Notes: a model not told the origin generated them from the letters alone. A DNA stretch of 64,000 nucleotides from Sphaerosporella brunnea (GCA_008704415.1 VXIS01000126.1:1-64000); one strand, 5' to 3'; numbered from the stretch's first letter, positions 21,102 through 32,397 are shown. Numbers and translations are program-made.

Positions 21102-22017
21102 TGCGCGAGTCTCTGTTTGACCTCTCGGCAGCGCGCGCAGGGCATGGTTGTGCAGGATTGGCATCCGGAACGCGATAGTCGGGCGGGGCAGGCAGAACGG
21201 GCGTAAGTCGCTGCGTTTGCATAGCCCGATGCGATGGGGGTCGACCGACTGGGAAGCGGGCAGGGCGCGCGGGATATTTCAGGATTTGCTGGTGTAGATT
21301 GTGGGCTCGATGGTGGCGATGAGTAGGTTGGGGGTACGTAGGCGCGCAGGATGACGTGTTCGAGTGGCGTACATGAATGTTGTCCCGTTGGCAACATGGA
21401 TGGAGGCCAGATGGTAGATATGGGATTGCGGCGTTCACACCTTTTTGAAAAAAGAAGAAAATTTGGCTGGGGTACAGGACGGATGGAAAGCGGCAAGGGT
21501 ATCGGACGGTTGGATCTCGGCGTCGAGCGGGGATTTGCGGCGTTCACGCATTTTTTCTTTAAAAAAAAAAACCATTTTCTGGGGTGGAGGACGGATGGAA
21601 AGCGGCGACGAGGCGGGGGATTATGGAATTTAAAACATATATAGAAAAAACGGGTCGAATGTTATGTCGATTTGGGTTGGTGCCGTCAGTGACACTGACG
21701 TAGCTGTGCCTGTGGGATGTGTGATCACGCCGTGGATCAATGGTGCTCCGTCGTCAGGTTCCGCCGCCGGTGAACCTCGCCAGGTGAAGCTTGGCAAAGC
21801 TGTCAAACGACAGGGAATGACACTGGAGGAAGGTGCATACCCGCCTCCATCACTTCCGGCGCGTAGACCGCGGAGTGGAGTTGGCATGTGTTGTTGACGC
21901 CCAAACAGCTTGTCAGCCAGTCCGTAGCTTGTATGCTATCCACCGCACCTCAGTGGTTGGATTTGATCCGCACTGATTTCGCCATAAATTCTCGACTGGG
22001 TAGTGATTTTTCGAGCC
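21102..22017. other. No supported gene; short direct duplication
   Basis: At 21429-21605 a segment GGCGTTCAC... with an A-rich run and GGACGGATGGAAAGCGGC occurs twice, about 115-120 bp apart. Degenerate members of the 22-kb tandem array begin at about 21900 (CACCGCACCTCAGTGGTTGG). Confidence 0.45.
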
Positions 22018-23010
22018 GTTGACGTTTATGAATGACTGGCGGACATTATCTCATGCTCACAGCTACGTTGCAGGAAGGGACAACAGCAACGGGAATTTAT
22101 TTTGCCCAGTGGCGTTGGGAGGGTGCGGCGGAAGCTGTTACGGTCAAGCGAACGGGCGATGAGTGGTTACGCCCTACCCTGCATACTACCCACTGCAGCA
22201 CAGCGGTTAAATTCCGTCCTCAATCACCTCACCGGTACAGGTTATTGATGTTCTGGCTACCCTGCTTGCAGGCCCGTTGACGTTTATGACTGACCGGCGG
22301 ATATTATCCCATGCTCAGAGCTACGTTGCAGGGTTGGACAACCGTAACGGCGGTTTTTTTGGCTAGGGGGTTGGTATTGTGAGGGGGCTGCGGAGGCGGT
22401 AACAGGTGTATTTCGCCGGCGGTAGGGGAACGGGTGATGAGGGGGTGATGAGTCGTTACGCCATTCCCTCTATAGTACCCACTGCAGCTCACGAGTTTGA
22501 TTCCATGCGCAATGACCTTACTGGTCCCGATTGTCGACTGGTTAGTGACTTTTCCAGACCCCGTTGAAGTTTATGACTGACTGGCGGACATTGCCCCATG
22601 GTCATAGCTACGTTGCGGCTAGGCCAACCGTAGCGCGGACTTTATTTTGGCCAGTTGCGTGGGAAGGGTACTGCTATAAGCTGTAACAGCTGTATTTCGC
22701 CGGGAGTCAAGCTGGGGGTGATGAGGGGGTGATGAGTCGTTACGCCGTACCCTTCATACTACCCACTGCAGCTCAGCGGTTTGATTCCATGCGCGATCAC
22801 CTCGCTGGCACAGGTTCGTGATTTTTCCAGGCAGCTTTCAGCCAAGTTGACGTTTGACTGGCGTATGGTCATAGCTATGTTGTAGTGTTGCACACCCGCA
22901 ACGCGGATTTTTGTTGGCCAGGGCGTTGGCGTTGGCCAGGCACTGCGGAAGCTGTCGACAATTGTTGAGGTCAGGCGAATAGGCGAGGAGTCTATACTAC
23001 CCACTTTAGA
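22018..23010. repeat. Tandem array of ~260-287-bp units
   Basis: The anchor GTTGACGTTTATGACTG begins at 22018, 22276, 22563 and (shortened) 22846. Each unit then has CATAGCTACGTTGCAGG-like, GGTGATGAGTCGTTACGCC and ACTACCCACTGCAGCTCA segments in the same order. Copies differ by many substitutions and indels, so the array is old. No tRNA, LTR or coding signal is evident. Confidence 0.8.
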
Positions 23011-23020
23011 TATGCACGCA

Positions 23021-23165
23021 TAGTGATGGACACAAGCCGAGCCGAGCCGAACCATGAGGAAGGCTCGAGCCAGCTCGGCTTGTTGGAAGATGGGCTCGTC
23101 AAGCCGAGCCGAGCTGGAAAAGCTTGATCTTTGGCTCGAGCTGCCATACAATTTATGATGTACGA
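23021..23165 (+). repeat. GAGCC/GCTCG-rich short interspersed repeat, copy 2
   Basis: Starts ATAGTGATGGACACAAGCCG with runs of GAGCCGAGCC and complementary GGCTCGAGC words; see the 8938 copy. Confidence 0.6.
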
Positions 23166-25510
23166 GCCGGTAAATAAGAGGTTCCACACAGTGACATCAG
23201 AGACGTCGCTATACTAGCTGCATCCATGCCCTCGGCGTCGCCGCAGTCCAGATGCTGTCGGCCATCAGCGATGCACACGAGACCGCAAGACGAGACTGAG
23301 AATCATCGAGACACGTCGTGAACTGCCGAGACCGCTCGAGAATGGCGAGGCTCCCCGGGATTGACGGCGGCCTGGCGAGACCAGACGAGATCCGGCGAAA
23401 ATCTCTGCGCCGCGGGAGAGCTTCCAGTCTGCGTCGTAAACTGGGCGGACGGGTCATGCGCGCTGGTGCACCTAGGTGGACGAGGAACATAACAACAATG
23501 AAATTGCAGACACCATCCTCGTACAATAGCCATTCGTATGCCTCCCCAAACAACACCGGCACCATCGCAGCCTGAACGTGGGCGAGACAACCGAGCACTC
23601 GCGAGAATGACGAGACCGAACGAGAACCGTCGAGACTGCCACGAGCCCGGCGAGACATTTCGAGACCGCACGATTCTCACGAGACCGAGATCCTCGGCGA
23701 GAACTCTTGACTCGTGTGGAACACTGCCACTAGGTGACTGTGATTGCGAGTTCGAAGCCAGGTCCAGAGTGAGGCGTCGCTGGGCGGGTAAACAGGGGGT
23801 GAATGCTGGATAGAATAAAAACACCGGCGTGAATTAGAAAGTTCCACTGTGGAGGAGCGGGTCTACAGAAAGGCCGATATGTTTACGATATCGGCTACTA
23901 ACGCATCCATTCTACACGGTATCCAACGCTCCACCGCCTTCAGCTAATCCGAGAACTGTGATGCGTGCAAACCGGTAATCTTTCACCGTTGCGGAGGCAA
24001 ACCTAGCGGGATACATAACCTTGCGCATAACCTTTGAGATCCACACCCTGCTTCACGTCCAACCACGCGAAAACAAGTACTTTACCCGGTATCCGGCGCG
24101 GCTATACAGGCGCTGACATCGTGACTTACTGCGCCGCAACCCGGCCGATATCTGGTCGCGTTGGTCGATTCGCTGTACCAGCTAACCATTCTCCAAGCGC
24201 CACCGAGTTGGGTAGTACGTATTCAGCCCGCCAGGCTTGTACTCAGACCTCAATGTATCATCAATCCGGTTGAAAGACGTACATTCCAGCATCAATCACA
24301 ACACCCATCCCGATGACGTTGCACTCGCCATTTCCGACTAACCCCGACAGCAGAGCGGCTCACCTGTACCATCCCGCAGGAGCCGCAACTCTCCCATAAA
24401 CCGACACGTCCCTGGTACCCAACAGCCAGCGATGCACGGCTATGGGCTCCTGGCGCGTAGTTACCTGAGAACCCGTCCTCACGATGTGGAGCTGGACCCG
24501 CTGGTTATGTGCCCGGGGACGGCGTCTCTTCCACCGGCCGGCTTTGTCGATGTGCTTCCCTCTGCCGCTGAGCTATCGGGGAGCCGGAGATGCACCAGTG
24601 CATAACCAGTGTAGCTGCCGGGTGTGCACGTGACCTGAGGCGGTGGCAGCGCAGGAGCCCGGAGCATCTGCTGCGGCTTGTGCAAACAGTTGGAGTTTTG
24701 TACATGCGATCGATCGGCGTTGTATGGTCGGATACAATCGGCAGTGGAGGCAGTCAGACAGTGGGACTTGTACCCGCGCAACAGGTGCTGAACGGAACTA
24801 TCGCGAAACATACTGCTGTGCGCCAACAAGAAGTTCGGATATTTTCGATGTTACGAGGAGTCGCGTTCTCGGGGCGGGGCATGGCTATATTTTTATATAT
24901 TTCAATGATGATGTTGTAACGCAACCTTGCAACAGTGCCCGGTTCCTGCTCATAAGGTCGCGCACCTGACGTCCGTATGCCACAGACCCGCAGACTCTTC
25001 CACCGTTGTGTTTGGAATTGGGAAAATCGACTTCTCAGCGTCACCCTACAGGAGGCTGATGGCTCCCCCGGCGCAAAAGCAACAGGGCACAATTGCCGCA
25101 ACTCTCGCGAACGTGATATGCCGGGGTAAGACGTCGGGGGCATACCGCCAGGGGTGGCGGGATTCTCCCCTTGGCCGCGTTTCCTTAAAAGAGCCGCGGC
25201 ACCAGTAGTAGGCTGAGGCCTCAAGTGTATGTCATGGTCGCAAGCGACCGGATACAATACGCTTAAAATCGAAAAAGGGGGGGGGGGGGGTGCGGAAAAA
25301 ATCTTTGACAGATTGCGTTTTGAACTGCGAGAATCATCTTCCTCTGCATGGCTTTTGTCGTTGCGATATCCACGCTCTATAGTTCCCCGGGTAGAAAGGG
25401 GGACACCTCGCGTCTGCATCCGGACGCCGTTATTACCTGCTCGCCGGTTCACACACCCGGCTCTATGGCCTGCAGAGCTCGAAACTGCCGTTCCTGCGGC
25501 ACTCAATAGA
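23166..25510. other. No supported gene
   Basis: Many short frames on both strands, but none with motifs or splice pattern. 23300-23720 is rich in the word CGAGAC/GAGACC, a degenerate repetitive stretch on both sides of a unique patch at 23480-23570. A G-run of 13-14 bases lies near 25278-25290. The 250-residue minus-strand frame at 24754-25506 crosses this low-complexity run and has no recognisable domain; I do not call it. Confidence 0.4.
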
Positions 25511-25514
25511 GTAC

Positions 25515-25925
25515 CAGCCAGCCCCCGCCATTGTCCTCAACAGCATCCCAGAAAGCCCGGCTGCGACCCCGGCTGCAAATCGAGGGCTGGCTTCGCCATG
25601 GTGTGGACAAGCCGCAGATCGCTTTCCGAACACCCAGAATGTTGCTCTGGATACATTCTTTTTCTGTCGATATTATGGCCGCTCAGACGGGCGTTTTTGA
25701 CTTGGATATCCGAATTCTCAACCGCCTGTTGATCGATGTCTGTAAGCCATTTGACGCCGAAACTGGCCTTAAATCCAGGAACGTCGAAAAAAATATAAAC
25801 GCCTGTCTGAGCGGCCCTATCGACGCAACACCGCAGTTCCTTCGGCCGTCTATAGAGTGTCGAGCAGCCCCAAACATCGTCCTCAATACCGTCCCAAAAT
25901 GCTCGGCTGGAAATCGCAGGCCGGT
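25515..25925. repeat. Direct repeat interrupted by a foldback element
   Basis: The segment CCGCCATTGTCCTCAACAGC...GGCTGCAAATCG (25522-25582) recurs in diverged form at about 25868-25922. Between them lies the foldback element listed next. Either the unit was duplicated around it or two tandem copies flank it. Confidence 0.5.
25664..25836. mobile_element. Foldback/MITE with GGCCGCTCAGAC inverted repeats
   Basis: TCGATA, a short variable gap and GGCCGCTCAGACGGGCGTTT at the left face GGCCGCTCAGACAGGCGTTT (reverse complement) and TCGATA at the right. The arms are about 35 bp and the whole about 170 bp. No coding capacity. Target duplication is not evident. Confidence 0.6.
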
Positions 25926-25950
25926 GGGGACAACCGGCAACCACGCGTGA

Positions 25951-26700
25951 CTGTCAGTGAAGCTCCTGGCCGCCGCACCCCCCCACCTTCTTGCACCTCG
26001 CGACGCCAGCCGCGGCTAATACCACACCGCATAGGTGAACTAGCTTCTCAACCCCTAGTAATGGCGACTAACGCCCCTCACAAGCCCGTTTATGCATCTA
26101 TTTGCACCCTTCGCGCCGCGGGTTCACGATGTATTTGGATAATCGGAATGTGCTGAGACATGATTTTTATCTGGGTTTCAGCACAATTTGATCGCAAGCA
26201 TAGATAGAACATATATGTTTAGATTCATATACGCATTGCATGACGCTGCCTACGCCATGGAAACACTGCGGGCAGTTGAGCGACGAACGACGCCGCGATG
26301 AACCCAGCCACAATCCCATCTCACCCACGCGCCAAAGAGCAGAACAAGCAGGAGAGAACCGTTGCTGCGAATGATATCGAAGGTCGCACATGTACTCGGT
26401 GTATGAAGTCAACACTATTGCAGGCATCGTGCTATTTCTATAACACGCTGGATAATCGTATTCACGCGCGGCGGAGCGGTGGTTCCCTCGCGAGGAGGAG
26501 AAAAATGTCCTAGATACGGTGTTGATGGTGTAGCTTAGCCGCGTTATGAAGCTGTGAAAGGAGACGATGGAGGCACATCTTGATGATTTTCCACAAAGAG
26601 GCGAGATCCTGCGTCCCCCGAAATGTCGAACGATAGGTAAGCAATCTGCGGTGCAACGTGGCTAGGAAGGCATTGAGCACCCAGACGCGGACGGGGACAG
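25951..26700. other. No supported gene
   Basis: Only short frames (up to about 85 codons) with no motif or splice context. Confidence 0.4.
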
Positions 26701-26727
26701 CATGCATCAATAGGATTGGCCGGGAAT

Positions 26728-27090
26728 GGGATTCGTTACTCGGGCGGGGCGGGAACGGGATTCATCGCTTGGATTGTGCGGGACGGGATTCATCACTCAG
26801 ACGGAGCTGGGACGGGATCTTCCACGCCGACGGGGGGGGGACCGGGTTTGGGGTCGAGACACAGTTCAGCACGCGGACGGGGCGGGGACGGCATTCATCA
26901 CTGGAATTGGGCGGGGACGGGATTTACCACACAGACGGGCCGGGAACGGGCTTCATAACTCGGATGGTTCGGAGACGGGATTCATCACGCAGACGGGGCG
27001 GGGACCGGGTTCTGGGTGCAGACACAGTTCAGCGCGGGGGATGAAATCCATCACTCGGATGGGAGTAGGACGGTATTGATCACTCAGTCG
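26728..27090. repeat. 29-bp GC-rich minisatellite
   Basis: Units of 28-30 bp resembling GGGATTCATCACTCAGACGG plus GGCGGGGAC occur about eleven times. Two longer variant units share CAGACACAGTTCAGC or GAGACACAGTTCAGC about 165 bp apart, which gives a higher-order pattern. Because 29 is not a multiple of three, all plus frames read similar Gly/Arg/Thr peptides (TGFITQTGRG). These frames are a by-product, not a gene. Confidence 0.85.
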
Positions 27091-28293
27091 CACCCGCCAA
27101 CGGCGAACTCCTCATGCGACCGGGGGCACGTCCACTCAGGGCTGTGTGGACGGTTCATCGCCGACGCCAACGACATGAACTTGGGCGGGAACGGCGCGAT
27201 GGCAGGCATCAGGTACGTGACAAGTAGCGTGGGACTGCAGCAATACGTGCACAATCGACCTTTTTGTGGCCGTCATCCGGTCCAAATTGAGCCCCGGGGC
27301 GTCATCGCGTCTCCCGACCTTAGATGTGACATCAGCGTCGCTACCTATGGCATTCACGGGCAATGCTGATCCAGCTGTCGCCGTTCCCACACCCGGCAGC
27401 CGCTCTCGTAGGCGTTGGCCTGCCATCTCCGAGGGGTTAAATTCTGGCGGATGACTTTCTTTCCACCTTTACACTTCACACCACCGCTCTGCCTGCACCC
27501 GACCACTCCTGAACCCGGTGGATCTCGCGTTTGCGTCTCCGCTGCTTGCCCGTCATCCAAGCTGTCAGCATCGCTCCCCCGCTACAGATGCCGCTGCAAC
27601 TCAGTACTATCGCCAGCCGCGGTGTGCTCCGCCGAAGAGTGGTTACAGCAGTCGCCGGCGTCAGCAAGCTGCATCGATCGCCCGCGGCCGCAACCATCTT
27701 GCCAGCTTGTTTACCAGTATGGCTTCCACCACTTTGGCGACAACAGTATCTAACTGAAAACGCGGTGTAGACAGCCATTGCAGCTAGCGGAGTACTCAAC
27801 GGTCGGCGTAACTTCTCTTCATCTGGCCCGGTGGCAGCGAAGCAGTCGCCCTGGGTGATCGTGAAAAAGCAACGGAAGGAAATTGCCGCCTTATTCCAGA
27901 AGCTCGAGGTGGTTATCAGTGATAACGCAACGTTGAAGGAGAACCTCGACATCGTGCTCAACGATAACGCAACCTTGAGGCAGCAAAACCCGACATTGAC
28001 GGAGAAGGTCGACATCCTGCTGAAAGATAATGGAATCTTGAGGGCGGAAAACGCCAAATTGCAGCAAGATTTTGCAACCGTGGTCGACCGCGTGCACCAT
28101 CCGATATCCTGCACCATCTCCACAAAGTATTGGTCGAAGCTCTTCGCTCTCCCAGCGATCGAACCCGATCCCACGAAACTGCAACACCTTCAGGCTGCCG
28201 CATTCGCCGCGTACCCAAACAGCCCCGATCAAGGATACTTCCGTAAGATGGTTACCGACTGGACGTCAGTCGCCAGCCACGGAGGGATGTCCG

Positions 28294-28307
28294 AGAAAGA
28301 CCTCCGT
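28294..28307 (+). repeat. 14-bp target-site duplication of LINE A (left)
   Basis: AGAAAGACCTCCGT here and again, identical, at 28950-28963, flanking the LINE. Confidence 0.9.
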
Positions 28308-28949
28308 TTGTTTGTTTTAATCATATTGTATTCGGCCTCTTGCGGCCATGACATATGTAAAAATAAGAGACTATGCTACCCCTTCGGCAGAGCCGACTAC
28401 TGAGGCCTGCGGCTCTTATAAGGAAAGGACGAAGGAAACCGCTCCGAAACTCATATAAACGCACCAAGGAAAGACAGTCTCAACACATGATGCCTCCTCC
28501 AGCAGGCCAGGATCCGACTTTGGTGGTGCTCAGGAAGTCCATGACGGCTTCCGTACACCTGTCATCCGCTAGCAGCGCGGCCGTGGCCGTCGCCGGCCAG
28601 CGCTTCCGTCCTCGCTCTTTCTCTTTCGTCGCCTCTGAAACCCTCCTGCAGAGCAGTTTCTGCGCGTCCTTCCACCGCATGCAGAACTTGAATAGGTGGT
28701 CCCGCGTCTGGACGGCGCCGCTCTTGCACCACGAGCACTTGTCGTCTACGCGTCGTCCGGTCCGATGCAGGTAGGGGGCTGTCGAAGCTTTCTGGAGCCG
28801 CAGCTGGAAGAAACGCGCCGCTACGGCCTTCTTGGTCTTAAACGCGGTCTTGTCGCCTCTGCCTCTGGGCATCCGGTAGTAGCTCTTCGGCCGGCAGTGC
28901 TTGGCAAGCCATCGGTCGCGATCCTGTCGTTTGGCCTCGGTGCCGGCAC
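28308..28949 (-). mobile_element. LINE copy A, 5'-truncated, inserted in a gene
   Basis: Minus-strand C-terminal part of a LINE ORF2: KTAFKTKKAVAARFFQLRLQ, then the finger CSWCKSG...H.FKFC, then DRCTEAVMDFLSTTKVGSWP. The 3' end reads, on the plus strand, TTGTTTTAATCATATTGTATTCGG. Length is 642 bp with a 14-bp direct duplication of the host gene. The coding remnant is intact over its length, which suggests a fairly recent insertion. Confidence 0.9.
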
Positions 28950-29291
28950 AGAAAGACCTCCGTGATCGCATCCAGAGACTCGACCATTCCCGTATCCGAA
29001 GAAATGTGGTTGCCCACGAGGGGACGCCGGACGACATCCGCGTCGCGATCAAATACGCCCGGGACCCGATCGAAGAAGAGATGATGAGGTGGAGCTTCCA
29101 CCACTATTGGGGCGTGACCCCAGAGGCGTATGATGTGTTGGCAGATGTAGCTAAGCAGCAACTCCTGAAGCAGCTGATGTGCAACAGTAAGTACCGATAG
29201 CGTCTGCAATGGTGGGGTGCTAACGATGGCAACAGTGTCTGACGAGCAGATGGAGTTCCTGCATCTTCTTCTCAAACAGGACACGACTTAG

Positions 29292-29753
29292 AAATTTGTG
29301 TCCTGTTCTCTGAGGTCGAGCGCTTTTGCCCACGGTGAGCTTCCCACGTGATTCTGGATTGCCGGGAGTCACCAGCCGTCATCCGCTCCTGCAAAGTGCG
29401 ATATCGTAAGTTGGCAATTTCACCATTCCTGGGAGAAGGTAGTCATGGTGCAACCACCTTTCGGTGGGCATCAGTGCCGCTGTGCGCCTTTGGATCCGGT
29501 GCAATGATGGAGAAAGGGTTCGTAGGGCCCGACGATTCATGTTGGCGAAATGGTGGCAGTTGCGTATGTTCTAGGGCAATGTTGGCAATTGAAATGGGAC
29601 TGCGTGGTCTCAACGGGGGTCAACAACTTTCGTTCGCACGTCTGTGTGTCTACTGTGCTTGGAGTTGACGATGGTACATCACCGGTCATTACGGGGAATT
29701 CGGACGTGAAAAAGTAACCCATGTGTCACTGTCACTTTGCCGCGGTTTTGTTT
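29292..29753. other. No supported gene
   Basis: Short frames only. The right end is the T-rich stretch (GGTTTTGTTTTTTGTTTT) that was the A-tail of LINE B before the MULE inserted. Confidence 0.4.
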
Positions 29754-29763
29754 TTTGTTTTAA
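29754..29763 (+). repeat. 10-bp target-site duplication of the MULE (left)
   Basis: TTTGTTTTAA, repeated identically at 30886-30895. Length fits the 9-11 bp duplications made by MULEs. Confidence 0.75.
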
Positions 29764-30885
29764 GAGCAAAGGTCTACAATGCCCGTCTGGCGCTTATTAT
29801 GTTTTATAATGCCCGACCTGTTTTAAATGCAGGCACAAAAAAAGAAATCGTCAAGAAAAAAGTCCACAATGCCCGTCTGTGGCTGAGAGAGGAGAATTAT
29901 TTCAAGGTGTCCTCATCTGTATCCCGTCCACTTGCGTGTCCCCGTCCCCCGTCCCATCGCCGCCCGCACGTTTTCCGCCTCCGCCTCCGTCTACACCTCT
30001 TCCGCCTCCGCCTACACGTATTCCGACTGTAATTCTCCATGCCTAACCACAGCATGTCGCTACACGAAGGCCAAGAATTTCCAACTTTTACTGCGTTCAA
30101 AAAAGCGATGCAGGACTGGGCACCTCAATGTAGAAAACAAGTTCACATATCGCGTCAAAAAATGGGACCGCACTCGATGCCTTATGGTCTGTGTTAATGA
30201 TGACTGTCCTTTCCGAGTTTATGCAGGATACTCCACAGCGCGCGAGTGCGTGATTGTCTCCACGGTTGATGCAGAACATACGTGTATCGGGGCCAACCCA
30301 GTGACGCGTCAACAATCATCGCAGCAGAGTTGGCTGCAGCGTATACTGCCTCAGACAATCACTGTAACCAAAGCCACCACTCCGCGGCAGATTATCGATG
30401 CCATTGCGCTTCATCATCACGTTACAATCAACTACGAAGCGGCAAAAAAGGCCAAAAATGCACTGCTGGGAGACGATTTGGTTCAGCAAGCACCGCAGTT
30501 CGCACGTTTACCCGCTTACGTTGAAGCTCTACGCGCAGCGGACCCAGGCGCACGCGTTATTCTTTCTACGGATGACGAGACTCGCCGCGTTCAACGCGTT
30601 TTTATTTGTCCTGGCGTGAGCCGTGACGCTTTTCAACCTTGCCGATTTTTTCTGGCTATGGACGGCACGTTTACCAAGGAAATCTTTGCGTTGACAATTT
30701 TGCTGGCTGTTTCTATCGACGCCGATAATCATGCGGTACCTATCGCTTGGGCCGTTGTCGAGGGAGAGTCAGAAAGCTCATGGCGATTTTTTCTGTCGAA
30801 TTTGGTGACCGCAATTCCGCATTTAAAACCGGTCGGGCAGTGTAGAACATAATAAGCGCCAGACGGGCATTGTAGACGTTTTCTC
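29764..30885 (+). mobile_element. MULE DNA transposon, internally deleted
   Basis: The terminal inverted repeats begin GAGCAAAGGTCTACAATGCC (left) and GAGAAAACGTCTACAATGCC (reverse complement of right) and match over about 70 bp, including CGTCTGGCGCTTATTATG. They are flanked by the 10-bp duplication. The inside encodes only the N-terminal two thirds of a MULE transposase. At 1.1 kb it is non-autonomous. It sits at the junction of the A-tail and 3' end of LINE B, so it is younger than that LINE. Confidence 0.85.
30039..30852 (+). pseudogene. MULE transposase, N-terminal part
   Basis: ATG 30039 starts a short frame with EGQEFPTFTAFKKAMQDWA. About 25 codons on, the neighbouring frame takes over with FTYRVKKWDRTRC, MVCVNDDCPFRVYAGY and AEHTC, the zinc-binding N-terminal domain of MULE transposases (WRKY/FAR1-like C-C-H-C). 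The catalytic domain starts with CRFFLAMDGTFTKEIFAL, where MDGT holds the first catalytic Asp, then AVPIAWAVVEGESESSWRFF. Sequence then runs into the right inverted repeat, so the second Asp and Glu are lost. One frameshift near 30105-30120 plus the deletion inactivate it. Confidence 0.8.
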
Positions 30886-31500
30886 TTTGTTTTAATCATA
30901 TTGCATTCGGCCGCATGCGGCCATGGCATATAGTATACAGGATCACCGCCACCCCTAGGCACGGGGCCTGCTGTGGGGTTCGCTCCTCTGAAAGAAAGCA
31001 AGAAAGGAACAAAGAAAGAGCAAAATGCGTGACAAAGGAGACAGGTTTAGGCCCTATTCGGCCACATTCCACCGCTCGTGCTGCTCAAGAAGGCCATCAC
31101 CGCCTCTATGCAGCGCTCATCCGCCAATAGGTCTCTTATCGACGTATTGGTCTTTCGCCTCCTCTTTCCTCCGTCCCGGGTCGTCTCGGTTACCGCTTGC
31201 CACAGGGATAGCTGCTCGGCGGGTGCGATCCTGGGGTCGATCCACTGTCCAGGTCCCGGCCCGGCGTCCTGCAGACGTCGGAGGGCGGACTGCGCGTCCA
31301 CGAACACGCGGACGATGCCGGAGCCGGCCGCTGTCACTACCGGGAGGCGGTCGAGGGCTAGCTCCAGGCCAGCCGCAATGCCAAATAGTTCCGCGTCGTA
31401 TGCTGCCTTGTTGGAGCCAACATACTTGGCTGTCCCTATCCATTGGTGGCTAAACCTCCTATCGATTGGCCGTCGTGTCGGGGGGTAGGTGATGGACCAT
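30886..31500 (-). mobile_element. LINE copy B, internally deleted
   Basis: The minus strand carries an RNase H stretch (AAYDAELFGIAAGLELAL with catalytic Glu, VFVDAQSALRRLQDAG with Asp) joined directly to the very C-terminal LINE tail (KRRRKTNTSIRDLLADERC, VMAFLSSTSGGMWP). The zinc-finger part between them, about 130 codons, is missing. The 3' end TTTTAATCATATTGCATTCG is shared with the other copies. Its A-tail lies left of the MULE, at about 29735-29763. Confidence 0.85.
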
Positions 31501-31943
31501 CGATACCGGCACAAGCATTAAGGCAAGTATCAGGTAGGGTGGCTTCACACCGCCCACGACTGATATAGCTTATGTGAGGCAACCCCGTCGGCCGGGGGAA
31601 GATGCTGCTGATGGTGTGATTCTGATGTTCCATCGGTCGGTGTCAATAAATTCTGACGTCTTACAGCTCATCGGCACCAGCTCGGGTATCGCGGATGCAG
31701 GTAATTAACACCCGCAGACATTTGGCAGGTAAAACGTGTCGACCGCAAGCAAGTCAGGGGGTCGTCATTCAGCGTGCGTGCGATTTGCAGTGAAGGTTGT
31801 GGCAGTGTTTCAAGTGAGTCGCATTTACATAGAATCTTGTGTTTCTAGCGGCCTCCTGGCAAAACACAGGTTACTAACACGATATCATTCAATCAGAGGT
31901 ACCGCAAATCGTCAATTACTGAAACCACTGAATAGCTAGCTGC
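31501..31943. other. No supported gene
   Basis: Short frames only, no repeats recognised. Confidence 0.4.
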
Positions 31944-32357
31944 TCAACAAAAACATAAAAGCAATGACATGCACTGATCTGGCCGCGGTTTGATGGTGAG
32001 GCGGTGTTGCGGGGGGAATGTATTAAGCAGGGCAAGGGGAAGGCGCACTGGAAATGGGGTAAGTTGGAATGCAGAATCATTACAAAAAAAAAATCCTGCT
32101 CTCAATGGGATCACGTATCCTCCGTCCCGTCTGGTCGAACCACACGCTCGCATCAGCGTGAAGGCACGCTGCACCCAGAGTTTGTCTGTCTCGGAAAAGG
32201 TGAAATTGTGTCGCCGGTTGGCCTGGGCGACGGCGCATTCCTGGGGCTCCTTGCAGTGCGTGCAGCCTGACCGAATCATGCCCCAACGGGCATCCGGCGG
32301 TGTGATGCCGTGGACCTGGTCCTGCACCTCGTGGGAGAGACGGAGAACATCGTCCAT
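31944..32357 (-). CDS. Unknown ORF, family C copy 1
   Basis: 137 codons from ATG 32357 (context CACCATGGAC, a good eukaryotic start). The N-terminus MDDVLRLSHEVQDQVHG, then PPDARWGMIRSGC, is clearly related to the ORF at 48881 on the same strand (MPELLRVPNEVHDQIYS, PPDVRWGMI). Cys residues in CTHCKEPQEC could bind a metal. The part after about 32080 looks less constrained. Two related starts next to mobile elements suggest an element-encoded protein or a small gene family; I do not recognise it. Confidence 0.45.
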   Translation of the reverse strand: MDDVLRLSHEVQDQVHGITPPDARWGMIRSGCTHCKEPQECAVAQANRRHNFTFSETDKLWVQRAFTLMRACGSTRRDGGYVIPLRAGFFFCNDSAFQLTPFPVRLPLALLNTFPPQHRLTIKPRPDQCMSLLLCFC

Positions 32358-32397
32358 GGTGTGTGCAGGTAGGTAGTGGTGCTGTTGATCCCGCTGG

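Larger units (their letters stand above)
27771..29291 (+). pseudogene. Spliced coiled-coil gene with R-N-x3-H motif, split by a LINE
   Basis: The frame is open from 27771 to the LINE at 28308 and resumes at 28964. Removing 28308-28949 and one copy of the 14-bp duplication restores the reading frame exactly. Residues encoded at 27880-28080 form a coiled coil with repeated DNATL/DNGIL heptads. After the insertion point come RDRIQRLDHSRIRRNVVAHE and a segment with MMRWSFHHYWGVTPEAYDVL. GTAAGT at 29187 and GCTAACG...CAACAG ending at 29235 mark a 49-nt intron that leads in frame to a last exon ending TAG at 29289-29291. No in-frame ATG lies before 28248, so a 5' exon must be upstream (candidate donors near 27750, unproven). 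RNVVAH fits the RX4-6H pattern of HEPN domains, but this is only a motif-level match. Function unknown. Confidence 0.65.

Noticed and set aside
24754..25506. 250-codon minus frame as a gene
   Set aside because: Crosses a G/C homopolymer, has no motif, and competing frames on the other strand are equally long.
26728..27090. CRISPR-like array
   Set aside because: Units are contiguous with no spacers of unique sequence, and the genome is eukaryotic; it is a minisatellite.
27476..28174. Long minus-strand frame (232 codons)
   Set aside because: Lies opposite the coiled-coil gene, reads as Phe/Ser/Leu-rich mirror of its heptads, and has no splice or motif support.
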